From: Butyricimonas synergistica DSM 23225
GTDB taxonomy: Bacteria > Bacteroidota > Bacteroidia > Bacteroidales > Marinifilaceae
NCBI RefSeq assembly: GCF_000379665.1
Contig: NZ_KB903360.1
Coordinates: 684,175 to 748,174, forward strand
Reading direction: 5' to 3'
Length of the DNA stretch: 64,000 nucleotides
In this document: in pieces, positions 45,140-52,838 of the stretch
Layout of the letters: each line of letters starts with the position of its first letter
Numbering within the stretch: the stretch's first letter is position 1
Translations under genes and position numbers: made by a program
The notes under the pieces: model-generated
The model's database searches: none
The model's input: only the letters and a program-made list of their open reading frames with translations
Told to the model about the DNA's origin: nothing

Positions 45140-46859
45140 TTGATGTATTACATTTTCTTGTTTTTATTGTTCGTATGCGGAGTGTTCTTGATTCCCGATA
45201 TTTTTGTTGGCAGGCATGTTACCACGGGAATGTTAGGGATAGCAATTCTCACGATTGTGTATTCTATAAGTTGGGGATGGCGTGTAAAAGTATTAAAAGT
45301 AACTTCACTAACTTTGCTTGTGTTTTTTATTTCAATGCTTTTGTTTTTTACTTCTTGTGCAGGAGTGGCTTTAACATGGCATGATTTAATAGAATATGTT
45401 ACTTTTGTATTGTTGTTTTTTGTGTGTTCGGGACAAGAATGTAATGAGGAATGTTTGAAACATTATTATTTTATTGTTTCGTTAGTGGCGGTGGGGATGG
45501 GATTTTGGGGAGTGTTACAATATTTGAATGTTGTACAAATTTACAGTATGGTAGAGCCCGTTACCGGGAGTTTTGAAAATCCTGCTGGGATCGCTATGTT
45601 TTTGTCGGCTCTTTTCCCTTTTTCTGTTTATTTTATGAAGCAACGGGGGGTATGCTGTAAGATATGGGGCAGGTTTGCTAGTTTATTGATCATTCTTGTT
45701 GTATTATTATCAGGGTCTAGAACGGGGAGTTTAGTTATTGTCTTAATTTGTGTATCAAGTGTCGTTCAAAAAATTGTTTCGATACAATGGAGGGCAAGGA
45801 TAAAAAGAATTTTATTCTTGTGTTTAATTTTATGTGTCGTGCTTCTATTTTTTATGGTTATATTATTGGAAGAAAGATTCAGCAGATGGTCGAATATTAA
45901 TTTGGTTGTGTTCGTGGGATATGTTTCACGACCATTGGTTGTTAGGTATAGGTAGTGGAAAATTTCAAGCAGAATATATGCTTTATCAAGCGGAGTATTT
46001 CCAGCAAAATATGGATAGTGTGTTCGCTAGTTTGGCAGATAACGTGAAAAATCCTTTTAACGAATATATTAAAATTTTGGTGGAATATGGGATAGTAGGT
46101 TTCTTTTTGTTTATGGTGGTCGTGATTAATTTAATTAAGACGTGGAATTGTAATCGGGATAAAATTTATTTATTGCCAGTATTTTGGAGTGTGTCGGCGA
46201 TAGCTGTGTTGGCATTTTTTTCTTATCCTTTGGATTGTCCGGGAGTCGTGCTCGTGCTTGTTCTGAACGTGGCAATTTTGAACACTTATCAAACGACGAT
46301 TTGGAAAATAGAAAAGAAAATATTGCTGAAAGCTGTAGCGGGAGGAATTACAATTTTCGCTCTCTTGTTCTTGGGGATAGTCTATTGTTATGGTCGATCG
46401 GAATATGTGTGGTATAAGATTGCGAATTCTTCTTTTGCGGGAAAAACGAGAGAGGTGCTGCCTGAGTATCAAAAACTATACGGTTGGCTGGGGAAAGATG
46501 GGTTGTTTTTGTATAATTTCGGAGCAGAATTGCAGCAGATTGGGGAATATGAAGCAAGTATCCGTGTATTGGAAGAATGTTGTTTGCGTTTAAATGATTA
46601 TGATGTGCAATTACTTTTGGCAGAAAACTATACTCGGCTTAATATGCTTGAGAGAGCGAAAACGCATTTATCGATGGCGTCTAATATGTGTCCCGTTCGA
46701 TTTGTCCCATTGTATAAATTAATGAATATATGTTTGAAGGAGGGGAAAATTGAGGAGGCAAAACGATACGCAAGAGATTTGGTAAATAAGCCGATTAAAA
46801 TACATTCTGTGCGGGTGGACCGGATAAAAGATATGGCAAAAAAAGTATTGGATGAATGA
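45140..46859 (+). pseudogene. O-antigen-ligase-like membrane protein with TPR end, frameshifted
   Basis: Polytopic Wzy/WaaL-type protein of about 570 residues if repaired. Frame 1 (from 45140) holds eight or so helices and the family block EPVTGSFENPAGIAMFLSALFP. It loses the frame near 45868, after FFMVILL. The other frame carries the expected continuation KKDSADGRILIWLCSWDMFHDHWLLGIGSGKF, more helices and a C-terminal TPR-like region. One extra G in TTGGAAG at about 45868-45869 would explain the shift. Such genes occur near NVEALA operons in Bacteroidota. A real mutation or a sequence error are both possible. Confidence 0.8.
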
Positions 46860-46891
46860 ACGAGATAAATCTAAATGATAGAAATTGAATT

Positions 46892-47113
46892 ATGAAAATG
46901 TTTAAATTGACAGATTGGTTATTTATTCTTGTAGGTTTAGTTTGTCTTATACAAGGAATACGCTCGAACGAATTGAGTCAATTATTAGAAAGATTAATTT
47001 TAGGCTTTACATTTGTTTCGTTACCATTTATCTGGGATAATGATAAGATACGGAAAATTATTGTATCGATAATGATGTTGTCGTATTTATTCGTAATTTG
47101 CATGTTTGATTGA
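46892..47113 (+). CDS. small membrane protein of unknown function
   Basis: 73 residues, two or three hydrophobic segments (WLFILVGLVCLIQGI, LILGFTFVSLPFIW, IIVSIMMLSYLFVICMF). It begins 32 bp after the ligase-like gene on the same strand. Convergent with the next gene. No family recognised. Confidence 0.5.
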   Translation: MKMFKLTDWLFILVGLVCLIQGIRSNELSQLLERLILGFTFVSLPFIWDNDKIRKIIVSIMMLSYLFVICMFD

Positions 47114-47136
47114 GATACGGATGATATTTGCCTTGT

Positions 47137-48975
47137 TTACCAGAATCGAATTTCCCCGTTTTCGTACGTGAAAATTCGTTCTTCAATGCCAGTGGTATGA
47201 TTATGGAGCCAGAGTAGCGCTCCTTGCGGAACGTTGTTGTAGTGGAGGGAATAACCGGTAGCGGTTTGTCGTCCCAGGGATTGCCAACCGTCTAGGTCAT
47301 GGTAAAATAACTCGTAAACATCTCCCGGGTAGATTCCGTTACCATCGTTTCGTGGCAAACAGATGATCCTTGATACATGGGTTGAGGTGTTGAAATCGAT
47401 AGTGATATTTTTGTTGTGATTGAGATATATGTTTGTTAGAGGGTTCTTGTCAAAACCTAATGAATCAGCGGGAGAGGTGTTGCTTTTTAACGTGTTCCCA
47501 TGATTGTCGAGAAAAGATAACTCGGCTATAGTTACTTGTACAGGTGATGAGATACGCCAGTATTTGAATTTTTGGTCTGTTTCGATTTTTCCTTGAGCGT
47601 AGGTTATATGGGATGTTTCAAGTCCCGGGAGAATCGTGTCCGTGGTGATGAAGTCCGGGTGATTGGATGCTTCAATCATGATTGCTTCGAGTGCTTGATT
47701 GTAGTCGTGTAAGTGTTTACCAAATGGATATTTTCTTTTAATCACGATTTCTTGGCGGTTGTTAGTGTCCGGAATGAGGTATTTGATTTCTCCTTTCAAA
47801 TTGAATATGAAAGGATAGTTGAAAGGACGCATTTTTTTGTTTCGGTAATAGACCGGTAGGTAGACCAGATTTTTTCCTATATTTTTGAATTGGAAATTGT
47901 TTTTTCGGGCGTGCCCGATGGCAACGGGTTGCCATGTAAGATTATTGAACACGCACAAGTAGGAATGGCGGGGATTTGCACGTGATTGTTTCGCTGGTTG
48001 GACGGTTGCATCCGCAGCATGTATATACTGGTCGCTGACGTCCTTGTAAAAAGGATTTAGAAAGAATTCCGGTATATATTCATTTTTGCCGGGGATCGGG
48101 ATTTCGTTGCGTGAATAGGTTTTTCGATAAACTTTGGCTGTTTTACGCTCGAAGGTTCCTCGTACCTCGGTGTTTTTAGATTCCGGGGATACGGGCGTAT
48201 TCCAATAGTGGTAGCCGTTTCGGTTGGCATAGCGTGGGATACAATCGATAGTAGCGGGGAGGCTTAACGCGCGATATTCGAGGTTTTCTTTTAGAGAAAT
48301 GTGATAACAGTCGCCATACAAGTTTTGTTGAAACAAGTCTTGCGCGATGTTATTCGCTATGTTAATATGACGTGTTGATGAAAATAAGTAAGGAGATATT
48401 TTGGTCAGGGTATATTTTATATTATCGTAATAGGTAAATTGTTGCAGTTCGTTATTAGAAATTTGCACGGAATCTTGCCATGAATCCAATCGTTCGTTCT
48501 CGAAGCGGTAGGGTAGGACGTATTCTAGGAATATGTCGAATGGAATGTCCTTGAGCCACGGGTATTTGTATAAATGCTCGAAGGATATGTCAATATGGCG
48601 GATGAGGAAATCCGCTTTGACGTGTTCCACGTCTTCTTCTTTACGGGATACCTGGCGTATTTGATCGATTTGGCTTAACGAGATGTCGAGGGCTTTCTTC
48701 GCGAAATAGGACGCTGTGGTGTCGGTATCTATTTTTGCCCGGTATTCGTTGATGAGGTCGCCTTGCAGGGTGTAGTGCCCCGGCATGTTGGCGATGAGGA
48801 ACTCGGCGGCTTGCAGTTTTAGCGAGTCTGCGGGGTTTCGGGAGTAATGGTCAAGGACTTTCTCGAGTTCACCCCTGTTGTCGCCCGCTAGTTTCAGGGC
48901 TGTTTCTAACGCCTCGTTTCGGGTTTGGCAGGAGAAGAGGGCGATCAGGATGATACAGATGTATTTTCGTTTCAT
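47137..48975 (-). CDS. transglutaminase-like lipoprotein
   Basis: 612 residues from ATG 48975 (an ATG at 48987 would add four). Lipobox IALFSC near residue 15. The central part has the transglutaminase-like arrangement: Cys in GDCYHISLKEN, then LPATIDCIPRYANRNGYHYWN (His/Trp typical of the catalytic His region). This suggests a papain-like peptidase or amidase fold at the cell surface. The C-terminal 150 residues resemble a discoidin-like module (YWRISSPVQVTIAELSFLD ... SRIICLPRNDGNG). Substrate unknown. Only minus-strand gene between the kinase and 51 kb, divergent from the PH-like genes and sharing a repeat-bearing upstream region with them. Confidence 0.65.
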   Translation of the reverse strand: MKRKYICIILIALFSCQTRNEALETALKLAGDNRGELEKVLDHYSRNPADSLKLQAAEFLIANMPGHYTLQGDLINEYRAKIDTDTTASYFAKKALDISLSQIDQIRQVSRKEEDVEHVKADFLIRHIDISFEHLYKYPWLKDIPFDIFLEYVLPYRFENERLDSWQDSVQISNNELQQFTYYDNIKYTLTKISPYLFSSTRHINIANNIAQDLFQQNLYGDCYHISLKENLEYRALSLPATIDCIPRYANRNGYHYWNTPVSPESKNTEVRGTFERKTAKVYRKTYSRNEIPIPGKNEYIPEFFLNPFYKDVSDQYIHAADATVQPAKQSRANPRHSYLCVFNNLTWQPVAIGHARKNNFQFKNIGKNLVYLPVYYRNKKMRPFNYPFIFNLKGEIKYLIPDTNNRQEIVIKRKYPFGKHLHDYNQALEAIMIEASNHPDFITTDTILPGLETSHITYAQGKIETDQKFKYWRISSPVQVTIAELSFLDNHGNTLKSNTSPADSLGFDKNPLTNIYLNHNKNITIDFNTSTHVSRIICLPRNDGNGIYPGDVYELFYHDLDGWQSLGRQTATGYSLHYNNVPQGALLWLHNHTTGIEERIFTYENGEIRFW

Positions 48976-49032
48976 GATGTAAATCATTTTGGCGCGAAGT
49001 AAACAATTTCGGGGATATCATCCGCGTGAAAA

Positions 49033-49121
49033 GGTTGCGAATAGGTTGCGAGTTGCATTTATTTTCGGAAGAGCAACTCGCAACCTTTTTTTTCTTTTAT
49101 TCGAGGGAAAAGTTATATTTT
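49033..49121 (+). promoter_or_regulatory. GGTTGCGA repeats, hairpin and promoter upstream of PH-like genes
   Basis: GGTTGCGA at 49033 and 49044 (11 bp apart), then an inverted TCGCAACC at 49078. GGTTGCGAGTTGC (49044-49056) and GCAACTCGCAACC (49073-49085) form a 13-bp hairpin followed by eight T, which could terminate transcription. From 49079 to about 49121 the sequence is homologous to 42751-42793 in front of the NVEALA gene (both run CGCAACC, T8, then GGGAAAAGTTA-ATTTT). TATATTTT at 49114-49121 is a likely -7 box. Confidence 0.6.
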
Positions 49122-49182
49122 TACAAGCAGGAGCGAAAGGGCTTGATGTTTATGCCCGTATTTATAAAGATAAACCTGAATT

Positions 49183-49644
49183 ATGAAAGTATATCGTCGT
49201 TCTTTTTGGAAAACATGTACATTTAAATATGGTCTTTTGCCAAGTTATATATTTCTTTTGTTGTTAGGCGGGTATTTGCTTTATGACGTGGAAATGTCGT
49301 TGGTGGTATGGCTTTATTTCGTAACTATTTATATTGTCGGGGGTGTGGGGATTGTTATACGGTGTTTTTATCTCATTTTGGCGGATGATAAATTAGTTGT
49401 GAAGAACAGATTTTTCCCTTTTTGGAGGGAAGGGTTTTATTATTGTAGTATAAAAAAAGTGTATATAGAACAGGCTGGTGTTATAGGTGTTTGTTATATT
49501 CAAGTGATTGTTCGAGAAAGTAAAAGGCACAATAGGAAGTATATTCTTGATTTCGTTGATCCTAAGGATTATAGCCAATTGGTACCGATGCTTGAAGAAA
49601 AAGGAGTGAATGTTGAAACTAAAAATCTTGTTCATTTGTTATGA
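49183..49644 (+). CDS. PH-like membrane protein, paralogue 1
   Basis: 153 residues: N-terminal MKVYRRSFWKT, two membrane helices (about residues 18-35 and 43-64), then a small strand-rich domain (LADDKLVVKNRFFPFWREGFYYCSIKKV) ending DYSQLVPMLEEKGVNVET. The arrangement fits small bacterial PH-like proteins. It shares N-terminal KVYRxSF and C-terminal DYSxL...GVxVE motifs with genes at 49830 and 51042. Its stop overlaps the start of a decayed fourth copy. Function unknown. Confidence 0.65.
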   Translation: MKVYRRSFWKTCTFKYGLLPSYIFLLLLGGYLLYDVEMSLVVWLYFVTIYIVGGVGIVIRCFYLILADDKLVVKNRFFPFWREGFYYCSIKKVYIEQAGVIGVCYIQVIVRESKRHNRKYILDFVDPKDYSQLVPMLEEKGVNVETKNLVHLL

Positions 49645-49777
49645 AAGTGTATCGTCAATCTTTTGGGAAAACTGCTTTCGGACTTTCCGCTGTTATAGGA
49701 TTTGTCGGAATTGGTAGCATCTTTAAGAGAAAATGGTATTGAAGTTGATGTGGTTGGTATGGATGTGTACTCGTGAG
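49641..49777 (+). pseudogene. fossil of a PH-like paralogue
   Basis: It begins MKVYRQSFGKTA in the frame overlapping the previous stop by ATGA. Then, in a different frame, come DFPLL, a stop, and DLSELVASLRENGIEVDVVG, matching the C-terminal ends of the neighbouring paralogues (KDFPDLLDLMKSKNLPVE; GDYSTLIDAIKAEGVTVE). The middle, with both membrane helices, is missing. So only the two ends of a former gene survive. Confidence 0.7.
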
Positions 49778-49829
49778 GTAGGCGTGTACATTTATGAATG
49801 AAAGTTTAAGACCGTAATTTAATGACAAT

Positions 49830-50264
49830 ATGAAGATATTTCGTTGCTCTTTTAGGAAATCTGATGCTATATTTGAGGTGAAAGTTTTTGCAATACTTTT
49901 TACTTTATTGGGTATTCCTACTTTTTTTAGTGTTGAATTTAATGTTCCCGGTTTTTTATTTTTGGTTATATTTTTGTCGTGTATCGTACACATATTAATA
50001 TCCCGATTTTTCTATATTATTTTGACAAATAATGAGTTGATAATAAAAAATGGGATTTATCCGTTTGGGAAGAAAGAAACTCGATATGTGGATATTGTAA
50101 AAGTGAGAATAAAATGGTACCAGGGATATCCATACATGAGGGTGTTTACTAAAAAGAACTCTAGATTATTCTGGCAATACACGCTTGCCCTTGTCGATAC
50201 CGGGGATTACTCCACTTTAATTGATGCCATTAAAGCAGAAGGAGTGACGGTTGAAGTCGAATAG
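49830..50264 (+). CDS. PH-like membrane protein, paralogue 2
   Basis: 144 residues. Start MKIFRCSFRKSDA, two membrane helices (VFAILFTLLGIPTFFSV and FLFLVIFLSCIVHILIS), then LTNNELIIKNGIYPFGKKETRYVDIVKV, a close match to the 51042 paralogue (FTDDELLIKNGVYTFWHREYKYSDITKI). A C-terminal DYSTLIDAIKAEGVTVEVE. The stop codon lies within a GGTTGCGA repeat. Function unknown. Confidence 0.65.
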   Translation: MKIFRCSFRKSDAIFEVKVFAILFTLLGIPTFFSVEFNVPGFLFLVIFLSCIVHILISRFFYIILTNNELIIKNGIYPFGKKETRYVDIVKVRIKWYQGYPYMRVFTKKNSRLFWQYTLALVDTGDYSTLIDAIKAEGVTVEVE

Positions 50265-50313
50265 GTTGCGAGTGGATATTTATTTGTTTTTTTGAGAGGA
50301 ATGGTTATATTTG
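50264..50313 (+). promoter_or_regulatory. GGTTGCGA site and -7 box upstream of lipoprotein copy B
   Basis: GGTTGCGA at 50264-50271, then TTGTTTTTTTGAGAGGAA resembling the promoter cassettes at 42751 and 49079, then TATATTTG (50306-50313), a full TAnnTTTG match. It lies about 105 bp before the ATG at 50419. Confidence 0.5.
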
Positions 50314-50418
50314 GTATCATAAATGGGAGAAATGTCTTTTCCAAGAAGGATGTTGGCATGGAAAAGAAGTGAAATGAACGGTATGATTTATTTAGAATGT
50401 AGAAATGATATGTATTTG

Positions 50419-50871
50419 ATGAATAGAAAATTGTTATTTATTACTATGATCGTTTTCCTTTGTGGCTGTGGAACGAAAGAGTCGCAAGACTTGATCTCGA
50501 TGGTGCAGGAAGTGAAAACTGATGGACAACAAGTAAGAAAGTATCTTGATAAGGAAATTTATTTGGATGTAGATGTTCAAGTTCTTTCTTCGAGTATAAA
50601 TACATCGAGTAGGTCTGCTGACGAAAATGATGAATTTAATAAAATGAAGGCTGTGCTATATCGGTTTTATAGTCATGTAAAAACAATAGATGGCAAAAAT
50701 ATTTGTTCGTTGAAAGATGCGCGTGAAATTAATGTTTCAGAGAATCTTTTTTCAATACTACAAAAAAATCTGAAAGCTGGTAACGATTGGGTTGAGAGAT
50801 GTAAAGAAGAAGGGAAAGAAGTAGTTGTGATGGAGATTACAGATGAGTATTTAAATTCTTTATTGAAATAG
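50419..50871 (+). CDS. lipoprotein of unknown function, copy B
   Basis: 150 residues from ATG 50419 (MNRKLLFITMIVFLCGC); in-frame ATGs further upstream give a non-signal N terminus and are not chosen. From the lipobox on, it differs from copy A (44610) at only a handful of residues, with mostly silent base changes. About 25 bp after the stop (50880-50904) match a segment inside the ligase-like gene (45244-45268) with two mismatches, suggesting the duplicated block once included part of that gene. Confidence 0.72.
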   Translation: MNRKLLFITMIVFLCGCGTKESQDLISMVQEVKTDGQQVRKYLDKEIYLDVDVQVLSSSINTSSRSADENDEFNKMKAVLYRFYSHVKTIDGKNICSLKDAREINVSENLFSILQKNLKAGNDWVERCKEEGKEVVVMEITDEYLNSLLK

Positions 50872-51041
50872 AATTGTAATTCTCACGATCGTGTATACTA
50901 TATTTGAACTAGATAGAACGATATGAAGCCAATAACAATCGAAATAACACCCAAGAGCCTAGAGGAAGGAATTGATATTGGTATATTAGCGAAGGTTGCG
51001 AGTTGATTGCACTTCCGTTGTGCAATTATTGAGGGAGGAGG
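50872..51041 (+). other. gap with micro-ORF, -7 box and repeat
   Basis: Contains TATATTTG (50899-50906), a 27-codon open frame at 50923-51006 (starts MKPITIEITPKSLEEGID, no family recognised, possibly a remnant), a GGTTGCGA copy at 50994-51001, and a hairpin ATTGCAC-TTCCGTT-GTGCAAT at about 51006-51026 that may end transcription. Coding status of the small frame is doubtful. Confidence 0.35.
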
Positions 51042-51539
51042 TTAGAACCGGGTGAAGTTTCTGTCCACGAGATAATCAAAGCCTTTATCGGTTTCCACGG
51101 GAAGATTTTTGGATTTCATGAGGTCGAGCAGGTCGGGGAAGTCTTTGGTTGACACGAGTTCGATGACGTAACTCCAGGCGTACCTGGGATTGTTTTTCGT
51201 GTAGACTTTTATGTAAGGACCAACCTTCCCGGTACCACCCGATAAGCTGATTTTGGTGATATCGCTATATTTGTATTCCCTGTGCCAGAAGGTATAGACG
51301 CCATTTTTGATGAGGAGTTCGTCGTCCGTGAACGTGAGGTAAAAGTACTGGGTCAGACACGCCGGGAATATCATCAGGTACATGATGGGACCGATGATGA
51401 TGATGGGGTGGAATACAAACGTGTCGCTGCAAGCGACATTGGCGACAATGGCTAAAAAGATGGCACTAATGTATATAAATGGTTTTAGTGTCATCCGGGA
51501 AGCATCGGCTTTCCAGAAAGGTTGACGGAATACTTGCAT
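51042..51539 (-). CDS. PH-like membrane protein, paralogue 3
   Basis: 165 residues. Start MQVFRQPFWKADA, hydrophobic segments FIYISAIFLAIVANVAC and IIIIGPIMYLMIFPACL, then LTFTDDELLIKNGVYTFWHREYKYSDITKI and the C-terminal DFPDLLDLMKSKNLPVETD. Related to 49183 and 49830 but in opposite orientation and with a 20-residue C-terminal extension. Function unknown. Confidence 0.65.
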   Translation of the reverse strand: MQVFRQPFWKADASRMTLKPFIYISAIFLAIVANVACSDTFVFHPIIIIGPIMYLMIFPACLTQYFYLTFTDDELLIKNGVYTFWHREYKYSDITKISLSGGTGKVGPYIKVYTKNNPRYAWSYVIELVSTKDFPDLLDLMKSKNLPVETDKGFDYLVDRNFTRF

Positions 51540-51636
51540 AACAAACGCTGTTTTGTATTTGAGCGAATATACGCATTTGTTTTGGTTTTTTATAGGAAAT
51601 GTTGAAATTTTGGTTTGATTTGTTTTTATCTTACAT

Positions 51637-52092
51637 TTATCTAAAGTTACACCTATATTCTCGAAGGTGGAAACAAAGAATGTCCGGTATCGCGTGGAGG
51701 ATAATTTCTTGACATTTTGGTTCCGGTTTATTTATAAATATAGTTATATGCTTGAAATCGGGGGATATGAGCAGTTGCGGGAGGTCATTGTCCGCGATTA
51801 TCCCATGTTCAGTGGAAAGATGTTAGAGCGTTATTTCCGGACTAAATTTGTTGAACAGAAAAGTTTTACCCGGATAGGAGGCTATTGGGATCGGAGAGGA
51901 GAGAATGAGATTGATCTAGTCCTTGTTAACGAATTGGATAAAACGGCTGAAATCATAGAAGTGAAACGTAATCGGGCTAAGATAGATATGGATAAGCTGA
52001 ATGAAAAAAGTTTGCACTTTCGTAAAGTGGTCGGCAGGGATTTAGACAATTATAAGATTAGCTTGAGAGGGCTTTCCATGGAGGATATATAA
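51637..52092 (+). pseudogene. C-terminal fragment of a DUF234-type AAA ATPase
   Basis: Homology-like sequence begins in frame before any good start (LSKVTPIFSKVETKNVRYRVEDNFLTFWFRF), typical of the middle of archaeal-type/DUF234 ATPases. It continues with the nuclease-like end YWDRRGENEIDLVLVNELDKTAEIIEVKRNRAKID. The N-terminal AAA domain with Walker motifs is absent; the sequence upstream is unrelated. A GTG at 51667 could start a 141-residue product, so a free-standing nuclease-like domain is not excluded. It probably marks a past rearrangement at the island edge. Confidence 0.7.
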
Positions 52093-52093
52093 T

Positions 52094-52122
52094 AAAAAAT
52101 GCCACATCTAGTGGCATTTTTT
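52094..52122. terminator. bidirectional terminator at the island edge
   Basis: AAAAATGCCAC-ATCTA-GTGGCATTTTT, a perfect 11-bp stem with A and T tracts, directly after the ATPase fragment and directly after the ABC-2 permease stop on the other strand. Confidence 0.88.
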
Positions 52123-52123
52123 A

Positions 52124-52825
52124 TTATATGAATTTCTCCCGGTGACGGGTGTTGTTCAGTCCGATGATGATAAAGAGGGCTGAGGCGATCAACATGTTTA
52201 CCCGGCAATGGAAAACGGCGTTGAAGAATATCTGCGGGTTCTTGTCAACGGGAACATCGTAGGGGTTGAGGAAGATGTTCCATTGGCTGACTCCGAGGCT
52301 GTTGTCCATCATGTAAAGGATGAGCCCGATGATGATGATGACTACGGAGGTTCCGTTGCCGTTCTTGATGGTGGTGCTCAGCATGAAGGAGAGCGTGCCG
52401 ATAAAGAGGGCGGGAACCATTGCCTGAAGGGTCAGGTTCATCGGGGGGACGGACACGATGGCGAGGTCGGTGAGCACTGCCAGGACGAACGTGATGACAA
52501 AGCAGAGAATGTACGAGATCAGAAGACGGAACAACCATACTTTGTAGCTATAGTTGGGGATACCGAAGATGATCTCGACAATTTTGGCATCCTGGTCGTT
52601 TTGCAGCCCGAAGCACATCGGGTAGAAGACAAGCAGGATGCTCGGCAACATCAACATCTTGTAGGCGGTGGCTTGCGTGATTTCGTCGTCACCCAACAGG
52701 TACACCACCACGGTGATGATAAAGAACACGAGGGCACTCAACATGAAGTACAGGAATTTGTTCCCGAAGATGATCTTGATGTTGTATTGTACCAGTTTCT
52801 GTATCGCTATCCAAAATTGAACCAT
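52124..52825 (-). CDS. ABC-2 type membrane permease
   Basis: 233 residues with six predicted helices (YFMLSALVFFIITVVVYLL, AYKMLMLPSILLVFYPMCFGL, LFRLLISYILCFVITFVLAVL, AMVPALFIGTLSFMLSTT, SVVIIIIGLILYMMD, MLIASALFIIIGL). It starts 13 bp after the RND-ABC fusion gene, whose C-terminal ABC ATPase lacks a separate ABC membrane partner elsewhere in the operon, so the two probably form an ABC unit. Last gene of the operon. Confidence 0.82.
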   Translation of the reverse strand: MVQFWIAIQKLVQYNIKIIFGNKFLYFMLSALVFFIITVVVYLLGDDEITQATAYKMLMLPSILLVFYPMCFGLQNDQDAKIVEIIFGIPNYSYKVWLFRLLISYILCFVITFVLAVLTDLAIVSVPPMNLTLQAMVPALFIGTLSFMLSTTIKNGNGTSVVIIIIGLILYMMDNSLGVSQWNIFLNPYDVPVDKNPQIFFNAVFHCRVNMLIASALFIIIGLNNTRHREKFI

Positions 52826-52838
52826 AATAGGGATCGGT

